Of a DNA stretch of 64,000 bases, positions 35,101 through 42,889 are shown piece after piece (positions within the stretch are counted from its first letter, which is position 1; every line of letters begins with the position of its first letter). The stretch is from Durusdinium trenchii (lineage: Eukaryota; Sar; Dinophyceae; Suessiales; Symbiodiniaceae), in assembly GCA_963970005.1 (NCBI GenBank), contig CAXAMN010021573.1:1031445-1095444 (forward strand), written 5' to 3'. Under the pieces are notes generated by a model. The model was not told where the DNA came from. It searched no databases and was given only the letters and a program-made list of their open reading frames with translations. Position numbers and translations under genes: made by a program.

Positions 35101-38100
35101 GCTAGAGATTGCCGACGGTGGCACCCTCCGAGCGCTGTTGGGGGGACCGCCCTGCAGGACGATGAGCAGACTGAGATATCGACAGCCGGGGCCACCTCCA
35201 CTTCGAGAACGAGAAGGTCCCGGGAGGTTTGGATTGCCGAACCTGGATCCGGTGCTGAGGCAACAGGTGGAAGATGACACCCTACTCTGGTTGAGACAGA
35301 TCTACCTTCACCACCGGGCATCGAGAGCGGCTCAACCTCGAAAGGTGGTGACAGCCTTGGAACAGCCGGATGATCCGGAGGCCTACTTGGGAGGAGCCAA
35401 GATGGGAGCCGGGGAGACGGTCGGGGAGAACATGGAGGAGGGCGGGAAGCCAAGGGAGTTGAGCGGCCACCCCAGGTACCCGACCTATTGGAGCTGGCCG
35501 GAATGGCAGAAGATCAAGAACCTCTGGAAGCTGTTCGAGGTGCGGTTCGACCAAGGCCCGATGGGACACGCCCGGAGAAAGCCTACAAGGGTTGGAACCA
35601 ACATGCCAAGGCTCCTCGAGTTGGAAGGACTACGAGGACCAGGACAGGGGGGAGATGATCACCAAGGGGACTCTATCCAGGCGAGAATTGCTCGGTCGAG
35701 GTCCTGGGCATCATGGGCGCCGGGCCTCAAAGCAGCACTGGTGGTTGCGGTGCGTGAGGAGTTGGGAAAGGAGGAGCCTCAGATCAAGAGGATGGACCTG
35801 GACGCTTGGAAGAGACATCTCTTGAATGGGCATGTACCATATAGTAGAGAATGCAAGTCTTGCGTCATCGCAGCATCGAGAGGGAAGGCCCACAAGCGCA
35901 TCTCGCACCCGGACGCCTACACTCTCTCGATTGATACCGCCGGACCGTTCCAATTGGCGGAGGATCAACTGGGCAAGGGCCGCTACTTGCTGGTGGGAGT
36001 GTACCTGGCACCTGTGACCAAGGAAGGGCAGTCCCTCATTCCCATCAACGAGGATGATGAGCTGGCTGGAGCCTTGGGTGATGGTCCGGACTTGACGGTC
36101 GTCGAGGGTGAAGAGGATCGGGAGGGCTCCGGGACTGAATGGCCGGGACTTGATGATGAGAAGGCCTGGTTGGAAAGAGTTGAGATGGAGGGTGACTTCC
36201 AGGTGAAACAGATCCTGATCGTCGAGATCCTGGAGAACAGAGGAGGTCCGGCAGTAGTGGAGGCGATCGGAAGGATGGCAGCAAAGTTGGAATTCTTGGG
36301 CCTCCCGGTCAAACGACTCCACTCAGATCGAGCGGGAGAGTATCAGTCCCGTGCCTTTCAGAAGTGGTGCCATGACAGGAGCATCATGAGGACATTCAAT
36401 GACGGCGACAACTTCAAAGGAAATGGCCGTGCGGAGAATGCGATTGCTCAGGTCAAGAGGGGGGCACGGACGCTCCTCATCGAGGCAAGCCTGGATGAGA
36501 GTTTTTGGCGCCATGCCGCCAGGCATTGGGCGGAGGGCCGGTTGAGGAGGCAGCTGGAGTCGATGGGGTGGAAAAGGCGAGAACTCGTCCCGTTTGGCCA
36601 GGTGGTGTGGGCCAAGAGGAAGTACTACAGTGACAGGCAGAAATACCTGTCGACGACCAGAACTCAGGTCCGAGTGCTATGCCCTGCGGTCACGATGTCG
36701 ATGACTACGCCTGGCTACTTGGTGCAGGAGCTTGAGACAGGGAAGCTGTTCCATACCGGTGACATCGTCCAGGTTGGAGAGGCCCCGGAAGAGCTGGAGT
36801 TGCCAATGAGGGAGGCCGGCTTCATCCACGAGGTCGATGACAGGGAGGAGATCGACCAACCGCGGAAGCGACCAGGAAGAGTGAGGAAATGCTGGGGTAC
36901 CCCGTCGAGACCGAGAGAGGAGTCAGAGGCCGTGGACTGGGGGGAGCTGCAGCACCGGGGAGCACAAATCCTGGCTCGGGAACTGAGTCTCCTGGAGGAA
37001 GACGAGGGGGAGGTCATGAACGAGAGGTTTCTGAAGATGCTGACCGCTGAGGTCGAGGAGATCGTGGAGGAAGCAGTGCGAGAAGGGCACCATGAGCAAG
37101 AAGAGCTGCTAGAGAATGCCGAGAAAGCAGCTGGAAATTCCCAGGAGTTCCTGCAGACCAGGATGGTGGGGTTGGCTGAAGTGAGGAGAAACTTGGAAGA
37201 GTGGAGGTCCTCCATGGTCGAGGAGTATGTGGCGCTGACCAAGGAGTCGGAGGCGGTCGAAGCCATCGGTCAGGACCAGTCGAATCGATTGAAGGAAGAG
37301 GCAGAGGCTCAGGGCAGGGACTTCGACCTGGTACCCGCGAAGGCCATCTTCAGCCGAAAGGCGGGCACTGGGAGGCACAAGTGCAGAGGGGTGGCATGTG
37401 GCAACTTCATGAATGCCAAGAGCTCTGAATCCACGTTCGCTTCGGGAGCCAGCGGGATTGAGGTGAGGACGCTGATCAAGATGGCGGCGATCAACCACTG
37501 GTCCTTGAGCACCCTCGATGTCAAGACCGCGTTCCTCAACGCTCCGGCGGCTCAGGACCGTGGGGTGGTGATAGTACAGCCACCAAGAATCTTCCAGGAG
37601 GCTGGAGTGCTCCAAGATTCCAAGGAGTTATGGCTTGTCAAGAAAGCCCTCTACGGGTTAGTGACCTCGCCACGGGATTGGTGTGACCACCGAGATGGAA
37701 AGATCAAGAACTTCCAGTGGCTGAGAGGAGGTCGGCCAGTGAGAGTGCAGGCCACACCCCAGACGGACATCTGGCTGGTCCAAGAACAGGACGAACAAAA
37801 TGTCTGGATGACGAAGGGAGCATTGGCCACGTACGTGGATGACGTGCTGATGGTGGGTGAGACGGAGATCATCCAGGGGTTCATCGACCAGCTCAAGATG
37901 CACTGGAAGATTGGCGAGCCGGAGTGGGTGATGGAAGGTCGAGAACCAGTGCGGTTCCTGGGGATGGAGATTGAGAAGCGAGGCACGAGCTATGTCGTGC
38001 ACCAGCAGGCCTACATCACCAACCTGTTGAAGGAGTATGACGAGAAAGACCGATGTGCGTTGAGCAGGGTTCGCACACCAGAAGAGGAGGAGCAACCCAC

Positions 38101-40519
38101 TGCTGATCAGGTGCTTCAAGCTCAGAAAGAGACCGGGGAGCTCCTGTGGGTAGCTGGAAGAACTCGACCAGATCTCTCATTGGGGGTGGGTATGATGTCT
38201 CAATGGGCCTCCAAGAGACCACTTCAGGTGATCAACATTGGAAAGCAGCTCAGAGCCCATCTCCGGGAGACGATCGATGAGGTCATGGCGATGACGGCCG
38301 ATGGTGGGGAGATGGAAGAGAAGACCATCGGCGATGAAAGGAACATGATCCAGGCGGTTGACGTCTACACGGATGCTTCCTATGGGTCATCGGAGCTGAA
38401 AAGCATCTCCGGAGTGGTGGTCTTTGTTGGAGGAACTCCGGTAGGGTGGCAGACCACCCGTCAACCCTTCATCACCTTGTCAACGGCAGAAGCGGAATTG
38501 ATGGCGCTGCTGGAGGGGTTGGTCGCAGGAAGATCCACGGCAGCACTGGTCGAGGCAATGACAGGGGAGAAGGCGAGGGTGGCACTCCACTCGGATTCCA
38601 CCGCTGCAATTGCGATCGCCACGGGGACTACGTCATCGTGGAGGACCAGACACCTGAGGATTCGGGCGGCGGGCCTTACTGAGGCGATCAAGGAGAAGGA
38701 GATCACCTTGGATCATGTGTCCGGGAAGGTCCTGGTTGCTGATGGCTTCACCAAGCAGCTCGTGGGACCGGGGCTGGGAAGGTTCAAGAGAGCGCTAGCA
38801 CTCCGAGGTGGAGAGAAGGAGGCGATTGCGGTGAAGAAGATTGACATCACCAAGAAGGTCGACCCGGGATTCACTCGAGGAATTGGACTGCTTGTCGCGG
38901 CTGCCAGTCTGTTGGGAAGAGTGGAGGCGGCAGAGGTGGAGAAGGCAGAGTCCACGAGTGAATGGTGGATCATCGTGCTCATCACGGCGGCCATTGCTGT
39001 CCTGGTCGACATTGCCTTTCGAGTGGGAACTTCGGGCATCCAGAGGTGGTTCAGGCCGAAGGAGGAGATCAAAGTGAAGTTGCTCAGCCCAGAAGCACGA
39101 CTACCCACACGGGGTTCGGATCAGGCTGCAGGACTGGACCTATACTCCACCATTGAAACGCTGGTTCCTCCGGGAGAGAGCGTGTTGATCAAGACCGGTT
39201 TGGCGATCGAACTTCCAGCTGGGACATATGGACGAATCGCCCCACGGTCGTCATTGGCAATCCGGGGGATTGAAACTGGAGCAGGAGTTGTGGACCGTGA
39301 CTTCAGGGGCGAGGTGAAAGTCCTACTGAGAAATTGGTCGGACGATGACTTACGAGTCTACAAGGGAGATCGAGTAGCTCAACTGGTCGTAGAGCGCATC
39401 CTGGAGGTGGGGGTGAACCACGTGGAGGATTTGAGTGAAACCCAACGGGGGAATCGTGGATTTGGATACTCGGCTCACGAGGAGGCATACCCCTGGGCAG
39501 AGCCTGACGATCCCCTTTACCAGAGGCAGGAGCTGGGAACAAGCCATCCGGTGGATCGAATCTCAATGAGGACGATGAGGGTGAGATCAAGTCCCGAGAC
39601 GGCCCCAATGGCATCGGCTGGGCAGACATCGGCAGTGGACCGAGAGGGACCACGTTCTGACCGACCTGAACCAGCTGGACACCTTGAAGGAACTGATCCG
39701 GGATTATGCCATCGTAGCGTCCAGATCGGGGAGGTGCGAAGTGAGGTGCCGGCAGCAGTGGGTCAAGAAGGCCATGAAGATCTTCGGGTACACGATTCGG
39801 GACTAAGACATCGAGGGGCCTATGATGCTGGTGCCGAGGAGAGACGTCGAGCGGAGCTGGGGATGACTATGAGCGCCTGGGACCGCTACATGATTCGACG
39901 GGGACCACGGAGAGACTATGGAGGGACCTGGGTGATGCTGGACAGCGATGGGGTGCACTTCATAGCCCGTGACCCAGGTGATGGACTGGGAAGGAACCCA
40001 AGAGCCGAGTCAGCAGCTCCGGGAAGTGGAGAACAGCCTCAAGACGGAGATGGTGGTGAGCAACCTGAAGGGCATCGTCGACCGGGACCACCGAGGGTGG
40101 AGCCACTGAGGTTGGTCACAACGGTTGAGCCCGGCATCGTCCTGGGGAAATGGTGCCACGAGGAAGAGATGGCAGACTACCTGAGAACACCAGGTTTCCA
40201 GAGGGGCCTCATCAATGAGGCAGTGCGGAGGGTGCTCTCGGTCCCACCGCGGAGAACATCGGCCAAGGACTCCTGGGACTACCTGATCGACTTTGAGGGC
40301 GAGAAGAAGGTCGGGATCAGGGTCCACTATCAGGACCGGAAGAAGCTGTATGACTTCGAGGGCAACACGCTTCTGGAGGAAACATGGGGAAGATGGAGGA
40401 TGACCGTGGCATGGCATGCGACCTCCCGAAGGAAGACGATCCTGGTCGATGAGCGAAATGGGAAGCGAGGATGCCTCCTAGACCTTTGGTGGGGGTATAC
40501 CGTCTTTAAGACGGTTTGA
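32048..40519 (+). CDS. Copia Gag-Pol polyprotein with methyltransferase-like and dUTPase domains
   Basis: A 2,823-residue polyprotein. Order seen: Gag-like region with a predicted coiled coil (about 178-207) and proline-rich stretch; CCCH zinc finger C645-x8-C654-x5-C660-x3-H664; zinc knuckle C675-x2-C-x4-H-x4-C688; aspartic protease D792-G-G-A-T; methyltransferase-like domain (about 970-1,185); integrase HHCC (H1257, H1262, C1269, C1272) and D1296, D1427, E1463 with 35-residue D-E spacing; reverse transcriptase with D1824 and YVDD 1929-1932; RNase H D2109, E2148, D2183, D2232; a membrane-like helix near 2,306-2,325; trimeric-type dUTPase 2,341-2,476; and a C-terminal region to 2,823 with no recognised family. 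All catalytic residues are present. The ATG used lies in the LTR; if transcription starts downstream, Met50 (32,195) is the next candidate. No frameshift between Gag and Pol is needed. Confidence 0.93.
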   Translation: MQLRGQWSPFVRAATKAVAEGFAGYEPKSVVGVGRPPNIAARASWLLAAMPRERSSGPAGESPEGESSMESAKEEGGTLALEDVPRDLGTMVVASREMVPVGQPVSYGPQRREESRKKDGKGCGGVVAPLVNPFWSQTMKDEAMLRAMRPTSLPQSSAPSMGETTNDDSVGMELKEVMKAVMAQNSMLKRELADLKKRIEDSNKEKDRGFKEADRPRPPSSTPPPSPPTGPPPTTPEAERKVGTTTLGAIPEFPGDGYGGLQHAVHRPSGELHEVGRGPPPVPESWLGAIQAGVLGGQGRGFENREGFATPHHGTQGGLGPGRGGLPDCAVKNGDLSKGSPLEQAAQSVLRQLGTGASDGGWGESIRSVELPPLPEMREGELGSLVLGDWIQLISPTMRDLSATSWKWWEEVLQLAMAAYREWLRAEPVQRLHIKTQVPAECGTVWSRLEQRGQLMLLNAVPNSIRAETLANRASSSVDVLYALFRRYQPGGLAERSRLLRQLVEPKTPQGLNETVELLRGWRRSLRRAQELEIATPDSTLLLGALGKMSEQIVKASNQAAFRTSATRAALGVDVTPTLESVLNFADMLTAEAEALAISEIQPQNEVKSNPPTTKVKAMSTVFEEKPEKGAGKSKGDGKQEERVCRFWGSEDGCRKGQDCRFKHEWGSLEKKGRCFGCSSTKHTKKECPATRVKGDGEKQVKTVKKETEKGGGAKKNEREPVIENQAPSVEEMVDEKRVEKPAASSGEVQALLSEATTLLKSLRPAGDGRASLKAVKLSSLEVKTTDRALLDGGATHCLRKAESEEEWMRAQEVRVELAEGSVVLRQLPWTKTLLTQNDVQTIVPLGVLISLGYEAYWEKERFTLTDPSGALLDVAIEGMCPTVGEGLGRELIAEIERSMVRERARLAVLNGEENQSDLELGEIHHLKELRELFPEVPLRLLVRILPKVGWRGESIPWNRHERRRVRKAREVVVHLFSGDTKKYWQRELESEGRAVLCVDTVIDPGMNILRDDVFAYLLEIADGGTLRALLGGPPCRTMSRLRYRQPGPPPLREREGPGRFGLPNLDPVLRQQVEDDTLLWLRQIYLHHRASRAAQPRKVVTALEQPDDPEAYLGGAKMGAGETVGENMEEGGKPRELSGHPRYPTYWSWPEWQKIKNLWKLFEVRFDQGPMGHARRKPTRVGTNMPRLLELEGLRGPGQGGDDHQGDSIQARIARSRSWASWAPGLKAALVVAVREELGKEEPQIKRMDLDAWKRHLLNGHVPYSRECKSCVIAASRGKAHKRISHPDAYTLSIDTAGPFQLAEDQLGKGRYLLVGVYLAPVTKEGQSLIPINEDDELAGALGDGPDLTVVEGEEDREGSGTEWPGLDDEKAWLERVEMEGDFQVKQILIVEILENRGGPAVVEAIGRMAAKLEFLGLPVKRLHSDRAGEYQSRAFQKWCHDRSIMRTFNDGDNFKGNGRAENAIAQVKRGARTLLIEASLDESFWRHAARHWAEGRLRRQLESMGWKRRELVPFGQVVWAKRKYYSDRQKYLSTTRTQVRVLCPAVTMSMTTPGYLVQELETGKLFHTGDIVQVGEAPEELELPMREAGFIHEVDDREEIDQPRKRPGRVRKCWGTPSRPREESEAVDWGELQHRGAQILARELSLLEEDEGEVMNERFLKMLTAEVEEIVEEAVREGHHEQEELLENAEKAAGNSQEFLQTRMVGLAEVRRNLEEWRSSMVEEYVALTKESEAVEAIGQDQSNRLKEEAEAQGRDFDLVPAKAIFSRKAGTGRHKCRGVACGNFMNAKSSESTFASGASGIEVRTLIKMAAINHWSLSTLDVKTAFLNAPAAQDRGVVIVQPPRIFQEAGVLQDSKELWLVKKALYGLVTSPRDWCDHRDGKIKNFQWLRGGRPVRVQATPQTDIWLVQEQDEQNVWMTKGALATYVDDVLMVGETEIIQGFIDQLKMHWKIGEPEWVMEGREPVRFLGMEIEKRGTSYVVHQQAYITNLLKEYDEKDRCALSRVRTPEEEEQPTADQVLQAQKETGELLWVAGRTRPDLSLGVGMMSQWASKRPLQVINIGKQLRAHLRETIDEVMAMTADGGEMEEKTIGDERNMIQAVDVYTDASYGSSELKSISGVVVFVGGTPVGWQTTRQPFITLSTAEAELMALLEGLVAGRSTAALVEAMTGEKARVALHSDSTAAIAIATGTTSSWRTRHLRIRAAGLTEAIKEKEITLDHVSGKVLVADGFTKQLVGPGLGRFKRALALRGGEKEAIAVKKIDITKKVDPGFTRGIGLLVAAASLLGRVEAAEVEKAESTSEWWIIVLITAAIAVLVDIAFRVGTSGIQRWFRPKEEIKVKLLSPEARLPTRGSDQAAGLDLYSTIETLVPPGESVLIKTGLAIELPAGTYGRIAPRSSLAIRGIETGAGVVDRDFRGEVKVLLRNWSDDDLRVYKGDRVAQLVVERILEVGVNHVEDLSETQRGNRGFGYSAHEEAYPWAEPDDPLYQRQELGTSHPVDRISMRTMRVRSSPETAPMASAGQTSAVDREGPRSDRPEPAGHLEGTDPGLCHRSVQIGEVRSEVPAAVGQEGHEDLRVHDSGLRHRGAYDAGAEERRRAELGMTMSAWDRYMIRRGPRRDYGGTWVMLDSDGVHFIARDPGDGLGRNPRAESAAPGSGEQPQDGDGGEQPEGHRRPGPPRVEPLRLVTTVEPGIVLGKWCHEEEMADYLRTPGFQRGLINEAVRRVLSVPPRRTSAKDSWDYLIDFEGEKKVGIRVHYQDRKKLYDFEGNTLLEETWGRWRMTVAWHATSRRKTILVDERNGKRGCLLDLWWGYTVFKTV
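32117..32128 (+). promoter_or_regulatory. Primer-binding site, initiator tRNA-Met anticodon arm
   Basis: GGTTATGAGCCC directly follows the LTR and is the exact complement of GGGCTCATAACC, the anticodon stem-loop of initiator tRNA-Met as in yeast. Drosophila copia and yeast Ty5 prime with a cleaved half of this tRNA at the same place. It lies inside the coding frame (codons G-Y-E-P). Confidence 0.8.
34955..35600 (+). other. Methyltransferase-like domain within the copia polyprotein
   Basis: Residues about 970-1,185, between protease and integrase. Motifs in order: VVVHLFSG (972-979), like C5-cytosine methyltransferase motif I (DLFxGxGG); LLGGPPCRTMSRL (1,030-1,042), like motif IV with the catalytic PPC cysteine C1036; ALEQPDDP (from 1,103), in the place of motif VI ENV/ENP; and DQGPMGHARRKPTRVGTN (1,168-1,185), recalling the KPT-x-x-x-TN of phage and algal-virus C5 enzymes. 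The glycines after motif I are reduced and N of ENV is Q, so activity is uncertain. The same motif series occurs in the spliced gene at 61,251-62,391. Methyltransferase acquisition by eukaryotic retrotransposons, including dinoflagellate ones, has been reported in the literature; whether this domain is that type is unknown. Confidence 0.65.
39068..39475 (+). other. dUTPase domain within the copia polyprotein
   Basis: Residues 2,341-2,476 show all five trimeric dUTPase motifs: AAGLDLYS (2,360), PRSSLAIRG (2,399), GVVDRDFRGEV with catalytic-type D2416, GDRVAQLVVERI (2,440) and RGNRGFGYSA (2,467). The domain would hydrolyse dUTP to dUMP and limit uracil incorporation during reverse transcription. 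dUTPase is known in some retroviruses and retroelements, usually elsewhere in Pol; here it follows RNase H and a hydrophobic helix. Confidence 0.9.
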
Positions 40520-40547
40520 GGGCTTGAGCCTCCCTCCAACCAGGAGG
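40499..40547 (+). promoter_or_regulatory. Cluster of three short hairpins at the end of the polyprotein
   Basis: ACCGTCTT-T-AAGACGGT (40,499-40,515) overlaps the last codons, GGCT-TG-AGCC follows the stop, and CCCTCC-AACCA-GGAGGG lies next. They could shape the 3' end of the RNA or take part in processing or packaging; the role is inferred. Confidence 0.5.
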
Positions 40548-40606
40548 GAATTTTGAATGTCTTTCGCAAGAGGTTTGGTGCTCCCTCAAAAGTCACCACA
40601 AGTGGC

Positions 40607-40615
40607 GAGGGGGAG
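40607..40615 (+). promoter_or_regulatory. Polypurine tract
   Basis: GAGGGGGAG immediately precedes the 3' LTR, the expected site for plus-strand DNA priming. It sets the LTR start at 40,616. Confidence 0.85.
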
Positions 40616-40723
40616 TCCAGAAGCACCAAATCGAGAAGTGTACCAAGTCAGGTCATGCAACTTAGAGGCCAATGGAGCCCTTTTGTTCGAGCGGCGACAA
40701 AAGCGGTCGCCGAGGGTTTTGCG
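40616..40723 (+). repeat. 3' LTR (108 bp)
   Basis: Identical to 32,009-32,116. It is followed directly by the GTTTC duplication at 40,724-40,728. Confidence 0.92.
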
Positions 40724-40728
40724 GTTTC
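40724..40728. repeat. Target-site duplication, right (GTTTC)
   Basis: Matches 32,004-32,008. Removing the element and one duplication leaves a host site with three nearby copies of GAAATACACACC or a close variant. Confidence 0.85.
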
Positions 40729-40876
40729 AACCTATTGAAATACACACCCATGTGTGGTGTGGATGCAGTTCGGTCCAGTCACCACCAACGCATGCTGGTG
40801 GTCACATGTGGTCACAAGTGCTGCCCACGATCGCCCCCGCTTCCAGTTCCATCCCGGATGGGGGCCAGGAGCCACC

Positions 40877-40967
40877 CCCACATCCGAAAAGCTTCGGTAG
40901 TGAGACTCGACCCCCGTTTTGATCACCCACCCCGTTTTCACCTCCACCGAAGCTTTTCGGATGTGGG
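40877..40967. repeat. 22-bp perfect inverted repeat
   Basis: 40,877-40,898 (CCCACATCCGAAAAGCTTCG plus GT) and 40,946-40,967 are exact inverted copies separated by 47 bp. It lies 150 bp outside the copia element and is a separate hairpin-type repeat. Confidence 0.85.
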
Positions 40968-41972
40968 ACAGGAGCCCATTTTGGGGTACCCGGGTACTGC
41001 CTGGGATCCACTGGATGACCTCTGCGAAGCAGGTGGATCCAGTGAGTCGCGTAGGGCGTAGGGCGTAAGCAGTTCTTGGGGGGCGCATCTCTGAGACCCA
41101 TGAGTCCCGCTATGTATATATATATATATATGTGTTATGCCTGAAAAACTCGAACAAGTTTAAGTGGTTGGAAAACTGGTGTAGAAATCCTTCCTGGCGA
41201 CGTACAGTAGCAAACAATGGAGAATGTGTTCAGATGATTCTGCTCCTTTCGAGTAGTGGCTGCTTCTGGGCCTACCCCAACAGGGATTTTTCCATGCCTT
41301 CTTCCGGTCCTATCCCCAACAGGGCTGCCCTCGATGCGCTGTTGGACTCGTCCGAAGTCCGAACACTTGGTCTTGCCGTGGAGTTTGCTTTATAGGAATC
41401 TCCAAAAATTGGGGTCACAACAAAGGGTGAACTGAAAACTTTAAATGGGACCTTCAGGAGCATCGTTTGGATTTAACGTTCGAGTCACTTCGTTCGAAGC
41501 ACCGCGACGGAAGCGTCGCCCAAGCGGCGACTTCGTTCAGCGACAAACCAGTTGGAAAGGCCCAGCCACGCCTGCGGGAACAAACACTGTTCAAGGGAAG
41601 AGAAAGACTATCTTCTTTCAGACATACCAAAATAGACATATTTTAAATTTCTTGAGTTGTTTTGGCATGTTTTGGCATTTCTTTCTTTAATGCACAACAA
41701 CACATGCCTAGCTGTATAGCAAATGGTCTTCAAGGGAACTTGTTTTAAAGCACGGTTCCCTGCTGGCCCTGGGGAAGAACTGGATAGCTCCGGCTCCTTA
41801 GCTGCCTTGCTCCCTCCTGACCACCAGCTAGAATTGTACTCACAAGCAGGGCTCCGGAAAGTGAGTGGCCCCTATCCCCCAACAGAGTGTCCATGAGGCA
41901 TTACATAGCATGGTAAGACCACCAAACTGGGGGATTTAGGGTCCCATTTCAAGCAACGTCCAATCAAGGCAA
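40968..41972. other. Stretch without a recognised gene
   Basis: Contains an imperfect hairpin around 41,008-41,045 (GGATCCACTGGAT), a CGTAGGG doublet, and a TA run at 41,114-41,130. No coding signal could be supported. Confidence 0.4.
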
Positions 41973-42037
41973 AAGATCAATAAGATGACCCATATATATC
42001 GGTATGCACTGAGATGTGGATGGATGGTTCTGGATTT

Positions 42038-42758
42038 AAAGGCTTACGCCTAACAGCCGGGCGCCGGCCCACTTGGGTCTGTGTAGGGCTGGGTCGGGCG
42101 CACGTGAAGCTATCGGGGGCATACACTGGGCCCTGGTGGTGCCGGAAACTGGTCCGCGTCGGAGACGGGGCCCTATATTGAGCAAAGTTAAGCTATCTGG
42201 TGCGCATCTTGGCCCTAGGTTGGGCCAAGTGGGGCCCATGTGGTCTATGTTGGGCACATCTGGAGCCCATGTTAACCCTATGTTAAGCCTATGTTGGCCT
42301 ATGTTAGGCCTATGTTGGCCTATGTTGGCCCCATGTTGGCCTATGTTGAGCCATCTTGGAGGCTATGTTGGGCATATGTTGGGGATATGTTGGCTATCTT
42401 GGGCCCAGGTTGAGGATATGTTAGGCAATGTAAGTCGTCTGGAGGGCCTCTACCCACAAAATGTCGATTAAGCCTGTCCGCCTGGCGCGCATTACCGACA
42501 CCACCCTTGAAAAACACAGCATTTTTGCATTTCTCCCTATTCCCCGCGTCGTACTTCGATATGCGCAATAAACCCTGTAAAACACAGTGTTTTTTATACC
42601 TCACACACACGATACACTGTAATTTACAGGGGCATCAGTGACCCGGTGGTCCGCCCGTTTTGGGAACGAGGGTCGGCGGCAGCCAGGGCCAGCGTCTATA
42701 ACCTTCGGTTACCACCGAAGGCCCTCCGGGCATGCCACGGGCGTCCTGGCCGGCGCCC
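42038..42758. mobile_element. Non-coding insertion with short inverted ends (about 721 bp)
   Basis: Flanked by GGATTT at 42,032-42,037 and 42,759-42,764, present once at the unoccupied site near 50,222. CCGGGCGCCGGCC occurs at 42,057-42,069 and inverted at 42,748-42,760. It contains a degenerate array of CTATGTTGG-type units at 42,239-42,430 and no gene, so it is probably non-autonomous. Exact ends are uncertain by a few bases on the right and up to 19 on the left. Confidence 0.6.
42239..42430. repeat. Degenerate CTATGTTGGC minisatellite
   Basis: About fifteen copies of a 10-12-base unit around TATGTTGG(C/G), with variants such as TATGTTAGGC. It lies within the 0.72-kb insertion. Confidence 0.8.
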
Positions 42759-42889
42759 GGATTTGCTAGTTATATATATATATATATAACACTTTGATGC
42801 TGCCCAAGATGGACAAATAAATCAGGAAAATGATGAAACAGCACACACACAACATGTTTTTTCGATAAAAGCTAAATTACCAGCCGCAC

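Larger units (their letters stand above)
32009..40723 (+). mobile_element. Complete Ty1/copia-type LTR retrotransposon (8,715 bp)
   Basis: The element has two identical 108-bp terminal repeats, flanking 5-bp GTTTC duplications, a tRNA-complementary primer site directly after the 5' LTR, a purine tract directly before the 3' LTR, and one uninterrupted polyprotein occupying nearly all of its length. Integrase lies upstream of reverse transcriptase, which defines the copia order. Identical LTRs and an open frame imply a recent insertion and probable activity. The ends are not TG...CA but TCCAG...TTGCG, so boundaries were set from the duplication, primer site and purine tract, which all agree. 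The extra methyltransferase-like and dUTPase domains make it about twice the length of a typical copia element. Confidence 0.93.
41973..42858. repeat. Dispersed repeat copy A, split by a 0.72-kb insertion
   Basis: Bases 41,973-42,037 and 42,759-42,858 together match 50,168-50,323: GATCAATAAGATGA, then GTATGCACTGA, TGGATGGTTCTGGATTT, a TA palindrome and AACACTTTGATGCTGCCC. The interval 42,038-42,758 is absent from the other copy. Confidence 0.85.

Noticed and set aside
32048..40519. The 2,823-codon ORF as a host gene
   Set aside because: LTRs, target duplication, primer site, purine tract and complete Pol domains show it belongs to a retrotransposon.
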